DNA of 64,000 bases from Halobacillus kuroshimensis DSM 18393. Its GTDB lineage: Bacteria > Bacillota > Bacilli > Bacillales > Halobacillaceae. Numbering within the stretch: position 1 is the stretch's first letter; each line of letters opens with the position of its first letter. Below the pieces are notes generated by a model. That model saw nothing but the letters and a program-made list of their open reading frames with translations, did not search any database and was not told where the DNA came from. The translations under genes and the position numbers were made by a program. This document shows positions 35,224-42,779 of this stretch, piece after piece. The stretch covers positions 496,001 to 560,000 of the forward strand of contig NZ_AUDY01000008.1 of the NCBI RefSeq assembly GCF_000425705.1. The letters run 5' to 3'.

Positions 35224-35254
35224 ACCCTGTAGAAAATTTCTACAGGGTTTTTTT
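35224..35254 (+). terminator. Terminator of yknUV
   Basis: ACCCTGTAGAAA/TCTACAGGGT stem with seven T. Confidence 0.85.
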
Positions 35255-35347
35255 ATTTGAACAGCGTTAGAAAAGAACGGAGGAGGGGAACAGGCAGATA
35301 GGTCGACATCACGGATGGTCTGCGGTACGATAAGAATCGAAAAGACT

Positions 35348-35365
35348 TTGTGAAGTTTGTCACAA
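35348..35365. promoter_or_regulatory. Rex-type operator upstream of cydAB
   Basis: TTGTGA-N6-TCACAA, a perfect inverted repeat equal to the core of the redox (NADH)-sensing repressor Rex site, 100 bases before the cydA start. Rex control of cytochrome bd genes is established in Bacillus. Confidence 0.8.
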
Positions 35366-35464
35366 AATAGTCATCATCTTGAATACCACAACGGTGTTTT
35401 ACGTTTTATACTAATCCCAGAAGAGATTTTGAGATTATTCCTGGGTAGGAGGGAACGAATTAAG

Positions 35465-36826
35465 ATGTTTGGATTCGAAACCGTCGAAGTGAGTCGTGCG
35501 CTCACCGCGATGACACTATTATTTCACGCCATTTTCGCAACACTGGGAGTCGGGGTCCCCGTCCTTGTGTCCATTGCGGAATTCATCGGAATCAAGCGGA
35601 AAGATCCGCATTACACCCTGCTTGCCAGGCGGTGGACAAGAGGGTATACGATTACGGTCGCTGTCGGAGTTGTGACAGGGACGGCGATCGGTCTGCAGTT
35701 GTCCCTCATCTGGCCGAGCTTCATGAGGCTGGCGGGGAACGTGATTGCACTGCCGTTATTTATGGAAACCTTCGCTTTCTTCTTTGAGGCGATATTCCTT
35801 GGGATTTACTTATATACGTGGGACCGGTTCAAGAAGCCGATCTACCACTGGCTGTTGTCCATTCCTGTAGTCATTGGAGGAACGATGTCCGCCTTCTTTA
35901 TTACAACGGTGAACTCGTTTATGAACACGCCGCAGGGGTTTGAGCTGGAAGAGGGTCGTTTTACATCGGTGGATCCACTTGCTGCGATGTTCAATCCTGC
36001 GACACCGACGAAGGTCTTTCACGTCATATCTTCCTCCTATTTAACCGCTGCTGCGGTGCTTGCAGGGATTGCTGCTTTCATCATTTTGATAAAAAAAGGA
36101 TCCCTCTATCACAAAAAAGCATTAAAACTTACGATGACTGCCACTTTTATCTTTGCCATGCTTACAGCGCTCGCCGGTGATTTATCTGCGAAGTTTCTTG
36201 CTGAGCATCAACCCGAGAAGCTCGCTGCCGGGGAATGGCACTTTGAATCCGAAGAAGGCGCCGACCTTGTTGTATTCGGTACGCTGAATGAGAACAATGA
36301 AGTCGAAAATGCCATCAGGATCCCCAATGCTTTGAGTTTTCTTGCTCATGGCGATTTCAATGCAGAAGTGGAAGGCCTCGAGGAAACACCTGAGAACGAG
36401 CGGCCTCCCTTATGGATACACTATATGTTCGACCTGATGGTATCGATCGGTTTTTACACCCTGGGGATTTCCCTGCTCTTCCTTGTGCTCTGGAAATGGA
36501 AGAAAGGAAACCCGTTCCATCCTATCCTCTTGTGGGGAGTGGCAGCGACTGGTCCTTTGACGATGCTCGCGATTGAGTTTGGCTGGATTTATGCCGAAGT
36601 CGGGAGACAGCCGTGGATTTTGAGAGGTTTTATGACTGTTGCTGAAGGTTCGACGACATCCCCGTACATCGGCTGGATGTTTGCGCTGTTTGCTGCCGTA
36701 TACCTTGTGCTCGCTGTTGGATGTCTGCTTACGTTACGCAAAATATTCAAAGGCAAACCGGCCGAGCTTGAACTGGAGCACCGCTTTCCGAATACAGCCG
36801 CAGCCAGCAGGGAGGGACAGTCATGA
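35465..36826 (+). CDS. cydA: Cytochrome bd-type quinol oxidase subunit I
   Basis: 453-residue heme protein of the high-affinity terminal oxidase. A conserved N-terminal VSRALTAMTLLFHAIFATLGVG includes the heme ligand His (residue 21); EVGRQPWILRGFMTV is the GRQPW block. The short Q-loop is of the Bacillus type. ATG 35465 follows AGGAGG; the longer frame from 35357 covers the Rex site region and is rejected. It overlaps cydB by 4 bases. Could be the YthA paralogue of B. subtilis rather than CydA. Confidence 0.9.
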   Translation: MFGFETVEVSRALTAMTLLFHAIFATLGVGVPVLVSIAEFIGIKRKDPHYTLLARRWTRGYTITVAVGVVTGTAIGLQLSLIWPSFMRLAGNVIALPLFMETFAFFFEAIFLGIYLYTWDRFKKPIYHWLLSIPVVIGGTMSAFFITTVNSFMNTPQGFELEEGRFTSVDPLAAMFNPATPTKVFHVISSSYLTAAAVLAGIAAFIILIKKGSLYHKKALKLTMTATFIFAMLTALAGDLSAKFLAEHQPEKLAAGEWHFESEEGADLVVFGTLNENNEVENAIRIPNALSFLAHGDFNAEVEGLEETPENERPPLWIHYMFDLMVSIGFYTLGISLLFLVLWKWKKGNPFHPILLWGVAATGPLTMLAIEFGWIYAEVGRQPWILRGFMTVAEGSTTSPYIGWMFALFAAVYLVLAVGCLLTLRKIFKGKPAELELEHRFPNTAAASREGQS

Positions 36827-37836
36827 GCTATGAAATCATCGGTATATCCGTCCTCTGGTTTTTCCTTTACGGATATTTGATCGTCGCATCTGTGGATTTT
36901 GGTGCTGGCTTTTTCGCTTATTATGCAAGAATGACGAAAAAGGATCACTTGATTAATCAGCTGATCTCCCGGTACCTCTCCCCGGTATGGGAAGTGACGA
37001 ATGTTTTCTTCGTCTTTTTCTTCGTCGGTCTTGTCGGGTTCTTCCCTGATATGGCGTATTATTTTGGGCAGTCCCTGTTGATTCCGGGAAGTATTGCGAT
37101 TGTCCTCATTGCTATACGGGGTTCCTTTTATGCGTTTGAAAACTATGGATCCAAAGATAACTCTCTCTACATGTTCCTTTATGGAGCGACAGGCCTGCTC
37201 ATTCCGGCCTCTTTATCCACCGCTCTGACGATCTCAGAGGGGGGCTTTATTGAAGAGACGGAAAATGACGTGCAGCTGCTTTACGGGGAACTGTTCTCAA
37301 ACCCTTATTCATGGAGTGTCGTTTTTCTCGCCATCGTTTCCGTTCTTTATATCAGCGCGATGTTTTTAACGTATTATGCCCATCGTGCGGGCGACCGACC
37401 GGCACTTGAAATTGTCAGGAAGTATGCGCTGTTCTGGAGCTCTCCGACCATCATTGCCAGCTTGACGACATTCATTGCTTTGAGTCAGCAGAATCCAGAG
37501 CATTTTCAACGGGCGATGGACTTGTGGTGGGTGTTCGGAATTTCTGTTGGTTTCTTTATAACTGCGCTGTTCCTCGTCTATACCGGAAAGTTTTACGGAT
37601 GGGCCTTTATCGCCGTGATGCTTCAGTTCTTCGTTGCCTTCTTTGGGTATGGAGCTTCCCATCTACCTTATCTGCTTTATCCGTACGTGACGATTTCCAA
37701 TGCGGTTACGAATGAATCGATGGCTGTGGCGCTTGTCATTGTCTTCATTGCAGGTCTTCTCCTGCTGATTCCATCGCTGATTCTCCTCATGCGCATGTTC
37801 TTGTTCGATGCAGATTATGTGAAGGGAGAAAAATAG
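36823..37836 (+). CDS. cydB: Cytochrome bd-type quinol oxidase subunit II
   Basis: 337-residue partner of CydA with about eight membrane helices: IIGISVLWFFLYGYLIVASVDFGAG near the N-terminus, SRYLSPVWEVTNVFFVFFFVG, and a long C-terminal helix FIAGLLLLIPSLILLMRMFLF. Start overlaps the cydA stop (ATGA), indicating coupling. No cydCD genes follow directly. As for cydA, the YthB paralogue is possible. Confidence 0.89.
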   Translation: MSYEIIGISVLWFFLYGYLIVASVDFGAGFFAYYARMTKKDHLINQLISRYLSPVWEVTNVFFVFFFVGLVGFFPDMAYYFGQSLLIPGSIAIVLIAIRGSFYAFENYGSKDNSLYMFLYGATGLLIPASLSTALTISEGGFIEETENDVQLLYGELFSNPYSWSVVFLAIVSVLYISAMFLTYYAHRAGDRPALEIVRKYALFWSSPTIIASLTTFIALSQQNPEHFQRAMDLWWVFGISVGFFITALFLVYTGKFYGWAFIAVMLQFFVAFFGYGASHLPYLLYPYVTISNAVTNESMAVALVIVFIAGLLLLIPSLILLMRMFLFDADYVKGEK

Positions 37837-38253
37837 CAGGGATTCTTCTTTACTCTTACTGAAGAAAAACGACTTGCTGTCCGCACTTCATCGTGTAAGA
37901 TTACGTATCACTTATGCGGATGCCAGCCTGACCAAAATAGATATCAATAAAAGGGAAGAACCTCTGTGAAACAGAGGTTCTTCCCTTTTTGTCCTTCAAG
38001 ATCATAGTGGAAATGAACATATTCGTTATGCATCCTTTGGTTGACACAGCCTATTCAGACGCCTGCCTCGGGACGCATCATCCACCCGGTAGTCCTTGCA
38101 CACCTTATTTCCACCGGATCATTCCAAACGTTTGAGAACAGCCGTCACAGGCGGCCGTTTACAGAATTTGCAGGGTCCAGCCTTCCCTCGGACCCGGCTG
38201 AATGGTCGGAGCTTCTGAAGGCAATGGAAGAACAAGTGGTTTCTACTTTTTTG
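37837..38253. other. Intergenic region between cydB and ktrC
   Basis: No convincing gene. It holds a strong terminator (37949-37990), a TTGACA at 38041-38046 without a convincing -10, and an open frame 38041-38283 that starts with TTG, lacks a ribosome site and matches no family I know. Confidence 0.5.
37949..37990 (+). terminator. Terminator of cydAB
   Basis: AAAAGGGAAGAACCTCTGT and its complement around a three-base loop, followed by T-run; about 115 bases past cydB. Confidence 0.9.
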
Positions 38254-38281
38254 TGTGATGATCACAATTGTGTGATAGAAT
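38254..38281. promoter_or_regulatory. ktrC promoter region with TGTGAT-G-ATCACA palindrome
   Basis: TGTGATGATCACA (38254-38266) is a perfect palindrome, and TTGTGTGAT occurs twice 17 bases apart. The second copy runs into TAGAAT (38276-38281), a good -10, 40 bases before the ktrC start. A repressor could bind here; which one is unknown. Confidence 0.5.
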
Positions 38282-38321
38282 AAGCATAGATTTTTTACGT
38301 GATAGATGGGGGTCGAGAGAG

Positions 38322-38987
38322 ATGAAGAAAGAATTTGCCGTCATTGGTCTTGGACGATTCGGGGGCAGTATATGCCGCGAATTAAGCCGTGAAGGAATGG
38401 AAGTGCTGGCGCTTGATCTTGATGAGGATAAGGTCAATGAGTACAGGGATATTGCGTCCCATGCCGTCATTGCGGATTCGACGGATGAAAATGCCCTGAA
38501 AGAGCTTGGATTCCGCAACATTGATCATGTCATTGTTGCCATTGGTGACAATATACAGGCCAGCATGCTGACTACTTTGATTCTAAAAGAAATGGGCATC
38601 AAAATGATTACGGTCAAAGCCCAGAATGATTACCACGAAAAGATCCTGAACAAAATCGGAGCCGATCAGGTCGTCCACCCGGAACGGGATATGGGGAAAA
38701 GGATTGCCCATAACATCATTTCCAACAACATTCTGGACTACATTGAACTTTCTGATGACCACAGTGTCGTTGAGGTCAAAGCTGGCAGTAAAATGAGTGG
38801 AAGAACATTGGTGGACCTGGATATCCGAGCCGAATACGGATGTAACGTCGTAGCAATTAAACGGGAAAAAGATGTCATTGTCTCCCCGATGGCTACGGAG
38901 GAAATCAGGGAAAGTGATGTCCTGATCGTCATTGGCGCAGACAAGGATATCAGCCGGTTTGAAAAAAATCTTGTTGTTGAGGACTAA
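38322..38987 (+). CDS. ktrC: Ktr potassium uptake regulatory subunit KtrC
   Basis: 221 residues, same as B. subtilis KtrC (YkqB). N-terminal RCK_N domain with GLGRFGGSI and the acidic ribose-binding LDLDEDK, and a C-terminal RCK_C domain (about 140-221, the site that binds cyclic di-AMP in related proteins). It forms an octameric ring that gates the membrane subunit KtrD or KtrB, not encoded here. ATG 38322 follows GGGGGTCGAGAG; position next to the rnjA region matches B. subtilis. Confidence 0.92.
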   Translation: MKKEFAVIGLGRFGGSICRELSREGMEVLALDLDEDKVNEYRDIASHAVIADSTDENALKELGFRNIDHVIVAIGDNIQASMLTTLILKEMGIKMITVKAQNDYHEKILNKIGADQVVHPERDMGKRIAHNIISNNILDYIELSDDHSVVEVKAGSKMSGRTLVDLDIRAEYGCNVVAIKREKDVIVSPMATEEIRESDVLIVIGADKDISRFEKNLVVED

Positions 38988-38992
38988 ACCAG

Positions 38993-39030
38993 AAGCCCCG
39001 GTTCCTATATGGAAGCCGGGGCCTTTATTA
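38993..39030 (+). terminator. Terminator of ktrC
   Basis: AGCCCCGG / CCGGGGC stem with a 13-base loop followed by a short T-run. Confidence 0.7.
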
Positions 39031-39094
39031 TAAATATTTATAAATAGTAATAAGGACTTGCCGCTCATTGGTCTCATTCGGAGGCGAGATTCAA

Positions 39095-39238
39095 TCAGCT
39101 TTTCCTTTTTAAACAGCAGCCCCCTCGTTTAACAGGACGTTCGACTTTATTTTTCGTCGTTTCAATAACGATTGGGGTTGGGGTTTGTTTCATGGTCCGG
39201 TTGACCTTAACCAGTCTTTTCCTTCTTTTTTCTTTCAT
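39095..39238 (-). CDS. Small very basic protein with terminal CC motif
   Basis: 47 residues with 16 Lys/Arg: KEKRRKRLVKVNR at the start and RPVKRGGCCLKRKS at the end. AAGGAGAGG stands six bases before the ATG. It lies 63 bases downstream of the JAMM protease gene on the same strand, among spore-type genes. High charge and the CC pair recall small spore-coat or DNA-binding proteins, but no family is recognised. Confidence 0.55.
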   Translation of the reverse strand: MKEKRRKRLVKVNRTMKQTPTPIVIETTKNKVERPVKRGGCCLKRKS

Positions 39239-39301
39239 AGCCACCTCTCCTTACACCTTGATACTGTAGTATAAGCACACTATGGAAAAAGGGAAGGGCG
39301 C

Positions 39302-39703
39302 TTAACGCTCCCCGATATGAAATGGGTGCTTTACATAGCGGCCGTCCAATATGGAGTAGCAGGCAGAGCGGGGAGAATGGAATTTGTAGGAGATGATCAC
39401 CATTTTCACCGTACTGTCCTGGTGACTTTGAAGATCATAAGAGGAGGGCACGGGTGCTGTTCCCGGATGGGTATGATAAACGGCCAGCACCTGCTGCCCT
39501 GATTGTTCAATGGCATCAAGGGTGGAAGAAACGATGGTCTTGCTGACAAAAAAACGGTGGGGGGAAGGGCGTTCGTTTACAAGCGGCCAGATTTGTTCAA
39601 CTTTTTCATCGTGACCGGAGATCAGTCCGCAGGCTTCATTCGGCAGGCAGGTATATCCGTGATCGACCATTTGCTGATATAACCTCTGATCAATCCTCAC
39701 CAT
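39302..39703 (-). CDS. JAMM/MPN+ family metalloprotease (Mov34/M67)
   Basis: 133 residues with a complete JAMM site: Glu in NEACGLISG, His-X-His in VYHTHPGTAPVPSSYD where Ser and the metal Asp follow. Such proteases cut isopeptide bonds or process small proteins, and in bacteria appear in sulphur-carrier and Ub-like systems. ATG 39703 overlaps the upstream gene's TAA by one base (TAATG), showing translational coupling; GTG 39715 is an alternative. A Ub-like partner is not seen nearby. Confidence 0.82.
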   Translation of the reverse strand: MVRIDQRLYQQMVDHGYTCLPNEACGLISGHDEKVEQIWPLVNERPSPHRFFVSKTIVSSTLDAIEQSGQQVLAVYHTHPGTAPVPSSYDLQSHQDSTVKMVIISYKFHSPRSACYSILDGRYVKHPFHIGER

Positions 39704-40791
39704 TATCCGTTCCACTTCTGAAAAATGGAAAAGATCGAAGAGAATTCCCGTTTTTTAGCGGGTGTCTCCTTCTCTACTAACGTTTCTGACTCAGGATAAA
39801 CGATTTCCGGCTTTTGCTTCTGGGTAATTTTAGCCTTTTCGATCGAGACAGGGGAGGTGCGTTTCATACCCTTAGAAGTCTGTTGTTCAGGGAGAACGGA
39901 TTCCTCTGCAGGAATGGACGCGATGGTATGAGCGATGGTTTGCACCAGCGCTTTTTTATTTTCGGGCTCCTTTTGAATCGTGGTTACCGCCGGTGGAGTG
40001 TAGGAACTCACGGTCTGGGCGGGTTCTTTATCGTTTTTTTTTGAAGTTGACTTTAAGATGGTATTTTTGACAGGTTCAATAAACGGATGGCGGGACGACC
40101 GTTTCTGTCCTCTCCGAGTCGACTCGTGTGAGACGGGGTAGTTTTGCTGGTACTGGCCCGGTTGTGGTGGATAGTAGGAGGCAGGGCTGGAATAAGGATA
40201 AGGCTGCTGTGGAGGGTAATAATCCTGTCTCTGGGCTGGATACATGGGGGAGGAATGCAGCATCGTTTTCAGTCTCCGATACTCTGAAACTTTAGGACCT
40301 GCCTGCCCTTTAGCCGGAGTCTCCTGTTCGGCGTATTCCTGAGTCCTCTGCGCCTTCATCTCCGCTTTTAACTGATCAATTTCACTTTTTAACCGGTCAT
40401 TCTCAGATTGCTGCACTTGTTCCTGTTCACGATCGTCCTGCTGCTCAATAATCACATTCATTTTTTGAATTAAATCTTTTAATTGCAGGCGGTCAAGCTT
40501 TTCCTTAATATCTTCCACATCGTCCTTCAATAGATGAACATGTTCACTCAGTTGCTGAACTTGAGCTGTGAGCTGATTCGTTCGCAGCTCAAGCTGCTGG
40601 TTGAATTCTTCCATTTTGTTGATAACTCCTTCTAACAATAACTTATAATGAAGCGGTTCTTTTCCCCTGTACCCATCCTCCACCGTCCAGTCACCATTTT
40701 CCAGAGAGTGGACCATCTCTTTAAAAAGGTTGATGTTCCATTTTAGGAGCTCCACATGGTCCGGGCCTGTATGGCTGTACTGTCCCATCAT
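39703..40791 (-). CDS. Coiled-coil, Pro/Tyr-rich protein coupled to the JAMM protease
   Basis: 362 residues, no signal peptide. Residues about 10-60 are an ordered helical domain (LLKWNINLFKEMVHSLENGDW); 60-150 form a long coiled coil rich in Gln/Glu/Leu; 185-230 are low-complexity with repeated PYPYSSP/YYPPQ; the rest is Lys/Thr-rich and disordered, ending SSIFSIFQKWNG. Tyr/Pro-rich tails are common in spore coat morphogenetic proteins, which suggests but does not prove such a role. Translationally coupled to the JAMM gene. Family not recognised. Confidence 0.65.
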   Translation of the reverse strand: MMGQYSHTGPDHVELLKWNINLFKEMVHSLENGDWTVEDGYRGKEPLHYKLLLEGVINKMEEFNQQLELRTNQLTAQVQQLSEHVHLLKDDVEDIKEKLDRLQLKDLIQKMNVIIEQQDDREQEQVQQSENDRLKSEIDQLKAEMKAQRTQEYAEQETPAKGQAGPKVSEYRRLKTMLHSSPMYPAQRQDYYPPQQPYPYSSPASYYPPQPGQYQQNYPVSHESTRRGQKRSSRHPFIEPVKNTILKSTSKKNDKEPAQTVSSYTPPAVTTIQKEPENKKALVQTIAHTIASIPAEESVLPEQQTSKGMKRTSPVSIEKAKITQKQKPEIVYPESETLVEKETPAKKREFSSIFSIFQKWNG

Positions 40792-41045
40792 TCATCACCC
40801 TTACCAGCACAGTATTATAGTATTGATTCGTTCCTGATCCGTGACACATCGGTGAGGTGTTTTTAAGACACCTGCCTAAGGTTGTGAAACGGCTCTTTTT
40901 ACATATCAGCCTATGCCCTCCCGGCTGTTGTTATGTGTGGAACATTTCCTTTTGGCTGGACAGACACCATATGAGGTCTCCTGCATGTAATATAGGTGTT
41001 CGCACAAAATTGTAAAATCCCACCAAACATCAGCGAATGTACTAG
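40792..41045. other. Divergent intergenic region
   Basis: No gene seen. It separates the minus-strand coiled-coil/JAMM genes from the plus-strand KVYDWV gene and must hold both promoters; only the plus-strand one (41046-41073) could be recognised. Confidence 0.5.
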
Positions 41046-41073
41046 ACCCAAGCTTTTTTCCAGACATATGCTA
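41046..41073 (+). promoter_or_regulatory. Sigma-K type promoter of the KVYDWV protein gene
   Basis: ACC (41046-41048) as the -35 AC, a 17-base gap, then CATATGCTA (41065-41073), an exact fit to the sigma-K -10 CATANNNTA, 40 bases before the ATG at 41114. This predicts late mother-cell expression. Confidence 0.65.
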
Positions 41074-41113
41074 CGAATGAAAGAAAAATCTTATTCGGAG
41101 GTGTTTGCTAACC

Positions 41114-41785
41114 ATGCAAGCAAAAAATCTTAATGGGGGCCAGGAGCTCCTATGTATCAACACAACAAAAGTTTATGACTGGGTAATCAATGAGGCTTCG
41201 TTTGATTTAACAATCGGAGACTTTGAGCTTCCCGTCGGTCCTTCAGGAGAACAGCTTGAGTGTGAGGACATTGAAGAAGTCATCTGTACAGTAGAGCCGC
41301 GTGAAACCGATCCGATTGAAATCGTCGGACGCGTAGATCAGGAGCTTGTCGTTGACGGAACGCTGTTGACGCTTCAGCTTGTAAACATCCGTAAATACTT
41401 TACGGTAACCATTGCTGTAGAATTGACAGCAGAAAATGGTGGGGCAGTTGTAGAAGTAGGAGAAGCTGACTTTGTCCGCTGTGAGCAGGTACTATTGTGT
41501 GCGCCGGAAGGAACAGACGTCGAGGTTACTTATACAGATCTTGACTGTTTTGTTTGTAACTTCACGTGTGAAGAAAATGGCACAGCTGGAGATTCCCTTG
41601 ATGACATCACGGTATCCGTCCGTCTCTGCCAAAGTATCCAATCCACATTTCCAGTAACGCTTGAGCTTATCGCTGAGTTCTGTGAGCCGCGTGACTTGCT
41701 TCCAATCCCGCCTTGCCCGGCTCCAACACTGCCACCACAGTGTCCGGTATTGTTCCCAACGGCTGACGATGGTGATAATGCGTAA
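41114..41785 (+). CDS. KVYDWV-type spore-surface protein (no Ena domain)
   Basis: 223-residue acidic protein. Near the start CINTTKVYDWVINEASF; then an acidic beta-rich region (EDIEEVICTVEPRETDP, VVDGTLLTLQLVNIRKYF), and a C-terminal domain with LLCAPEGTDVEVTYTDLDC, LCQSIQSTFPVTL and EFCEPRDLLP, all paralogous to 9783-10646, which has an extra Ena-like domain. The tail is Pro-rich (PCPAPTLPPQCPV). ATG 41114 is ten bases after GGAGGTG. No signal peptide; with the sigma-K promoter it is probably deposited on the spore from the mother cell (inference). Confidence 0.72.
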   Translation: MQAKNLNGGQELLCINTTKVYDWVINEASFDLTIGDFELPVGPSGEQLECEDIEEVICTVEPRETDPIEIVGRVDQELVVDGTLLTLQLVNIRKYFTVTIAVELTAENGGAVVEVGEADFVRCEQVLLCAPEGTDVEVTYTDLDCFVCNFTCEENGTAGDSLDDITVSVRLCQSIQSTFPVTLELIAEFCEPRDLLPIPPCPAPTLPPQCPVLFPTADDGDNA

Positions 41786-41797
41786 ACCAGCTGCATA

Positions 41798-41837
41798 AAT
41801 ACAAGAGAGGAAACCCTTCTTCTCTTGTATTTTTTTT
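41798..41837 (+). terminator. Terminator of the KVYDWV protein gene
   Basis: AATACAAGAGA / TCTCTTGTATT stem followed by a T-run; it leads into the ribosome site of the next gene. Confidence 0.7.
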
Positions 41838-41851
41838 GGAGGTGGTATGGT

Positions 41852-42391
41852 ATGGAACGGTTGTTGAAGTTGAAAAAACAGCAGGAGGACCGCATCAAGG
41901 ACATCCGGAAAAAAGTCACCGCACTGAAGGCAGGACAGCACAGGGCTGTTATCTGCTTTTTTACGTATTCCATCCACGTTTCCCATGATTCCGATCAGGA
42001 AAGCATGATGATCGCAAGCTTTCATATGCGTAACCTGGGGCATCAGGTGATGCATGAGCCTTACATCTGCCTGAAGATGTCAGAGGATTCCCCATGTCAA
42101 TTCTCGGGAAAATATGTACATAAAGCTCAAGTCGCAAAAATGAAGGCAGCAGGTGCCTGGCTTCGGATGGATGAAGAACAGGCGAAGAACGAATTCTGGT
42201 TAAAACCCCTGGATCAGAATGAGATTGAACCTGGAGGCTCCCTGACTTTCGCGAATTTTCAGCTGAGGTGGAAACCGGAGAAATCCTATGCTTCCATTAT
42301 GCAGGGATTTGCGTATGGAAAAGGATGGGAATCCGGTGTACCTTCCTTGAACCAGATGAGTGCAAGTGGTGTGAAAGGGGAGGGAGATTAA
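41852..42391 (+). CDS. Unknown protein, spore-cluster gene
   Basis: 179 residues: an N-terminal basic coiled coil (residues 1-30, ERLLKLKKQQEDRIKDIRKK), then a probable beta-sandwich (HVSHDSDQESMMIASFHMRNLG, SLTFANFQLRWKP). ATG 41852 is eight bases after GGAGGT. It ends in TAATG shared with the next gene. Position 66 bases after a sigma-K-type gene suggests a sporulation role. Family not recognised. Confidence 0.65.
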   Translation: MERLLKLKKQQEDRIKDIRKKVTALKAGQHRAVICFFTYSIHVSHDSDQESMMIASFHMRNLGHQVMHEPYICLKMSEDSPCQFSGKYVHKAQVAKMKAAGAWLRMDEEQAKNEFWLKPLDQNEIEPGGSLTFANFQLRWKPEKSYASIMQGFAYGKGWESGVPSLNQMSASGVKGEGD

Positions 42392-42669
42392 TGGCGGAAG
42401 AAGATGTCCAGAAGTTTATAAAGCACTGGCTTGTTGATAAACTAAAACAGAAAAAGAGTGCCAAGCGGACAGAAGACCAAAGTTTTGTTTTTCTGGAGGA
42501 AGACTCCTTGAAGCTGCTTTTCCTATACTTGATACAAAAACAGGAGCATAGGGGAGAGTTGGAAAAGTCCCCCCCTATGGACGAGGTGGAACAGTGGATG
42601 GGGGATGTATTGGTACAGCTCGAAGAGATAGTGGCCCTATTAGATGAGGGGAAGGAAAGTGAGGAATGA
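42391..42669 (+). CDS. Small acidic helical protein coupled to 41852-42391
   Basis: 92 residues, helical and charged: EEDVQKFIKHWLVDKLKQKK at the N-terminus and VEQWMGDVLVQLEEIVALLDEG at the C-terminus. Its ATG overlaps the upstream stop by one base, with GGGGAGGGAG as ribosome site, so both are made together and may interact (inference). Followed by a terminator. Family not recognised. Confidence 0.65.
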   Translation: MAEEDVQKFIKHWLVDKLKQKKSAKRTEDQSFVFLEEDSLKLLFLYLIQKQEHRGELEKSPPMDEVEQWMGDVLVQLEEIVALLDEGKESEE

Positions 42670-42679
42670 AAGGATCTTG

Positions 42680-42708
42680 AGAACGGGAGGAATCCCCGTT
42701 CTTTTTTT
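42680..42708 (+). terminator. Terminator of 41852-42669
   Basis: AGAACGGG / CCCGTTCT stem with seven T. Confidence 0.8.
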
Positions 42709-42779
42709 GTTTACTGAAGATGCGATAAGGAAATACAAAGGGTAGACGAGAAATTCAGCAAGTTGAAAGGATGAAGCAT

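Noticed and set aside
38041-38283. 80-codon frame upstream of ktrC
   Set aside because: TTG start without ribosome site, overlaps the ktrC promoter, no recognisable family or composition of a real protein.
40800-41040. Hidden gene in the divergent region before the KVYDWV gene
   Set aside because: No frame with start, ribosome site and sensible composition on either strand.
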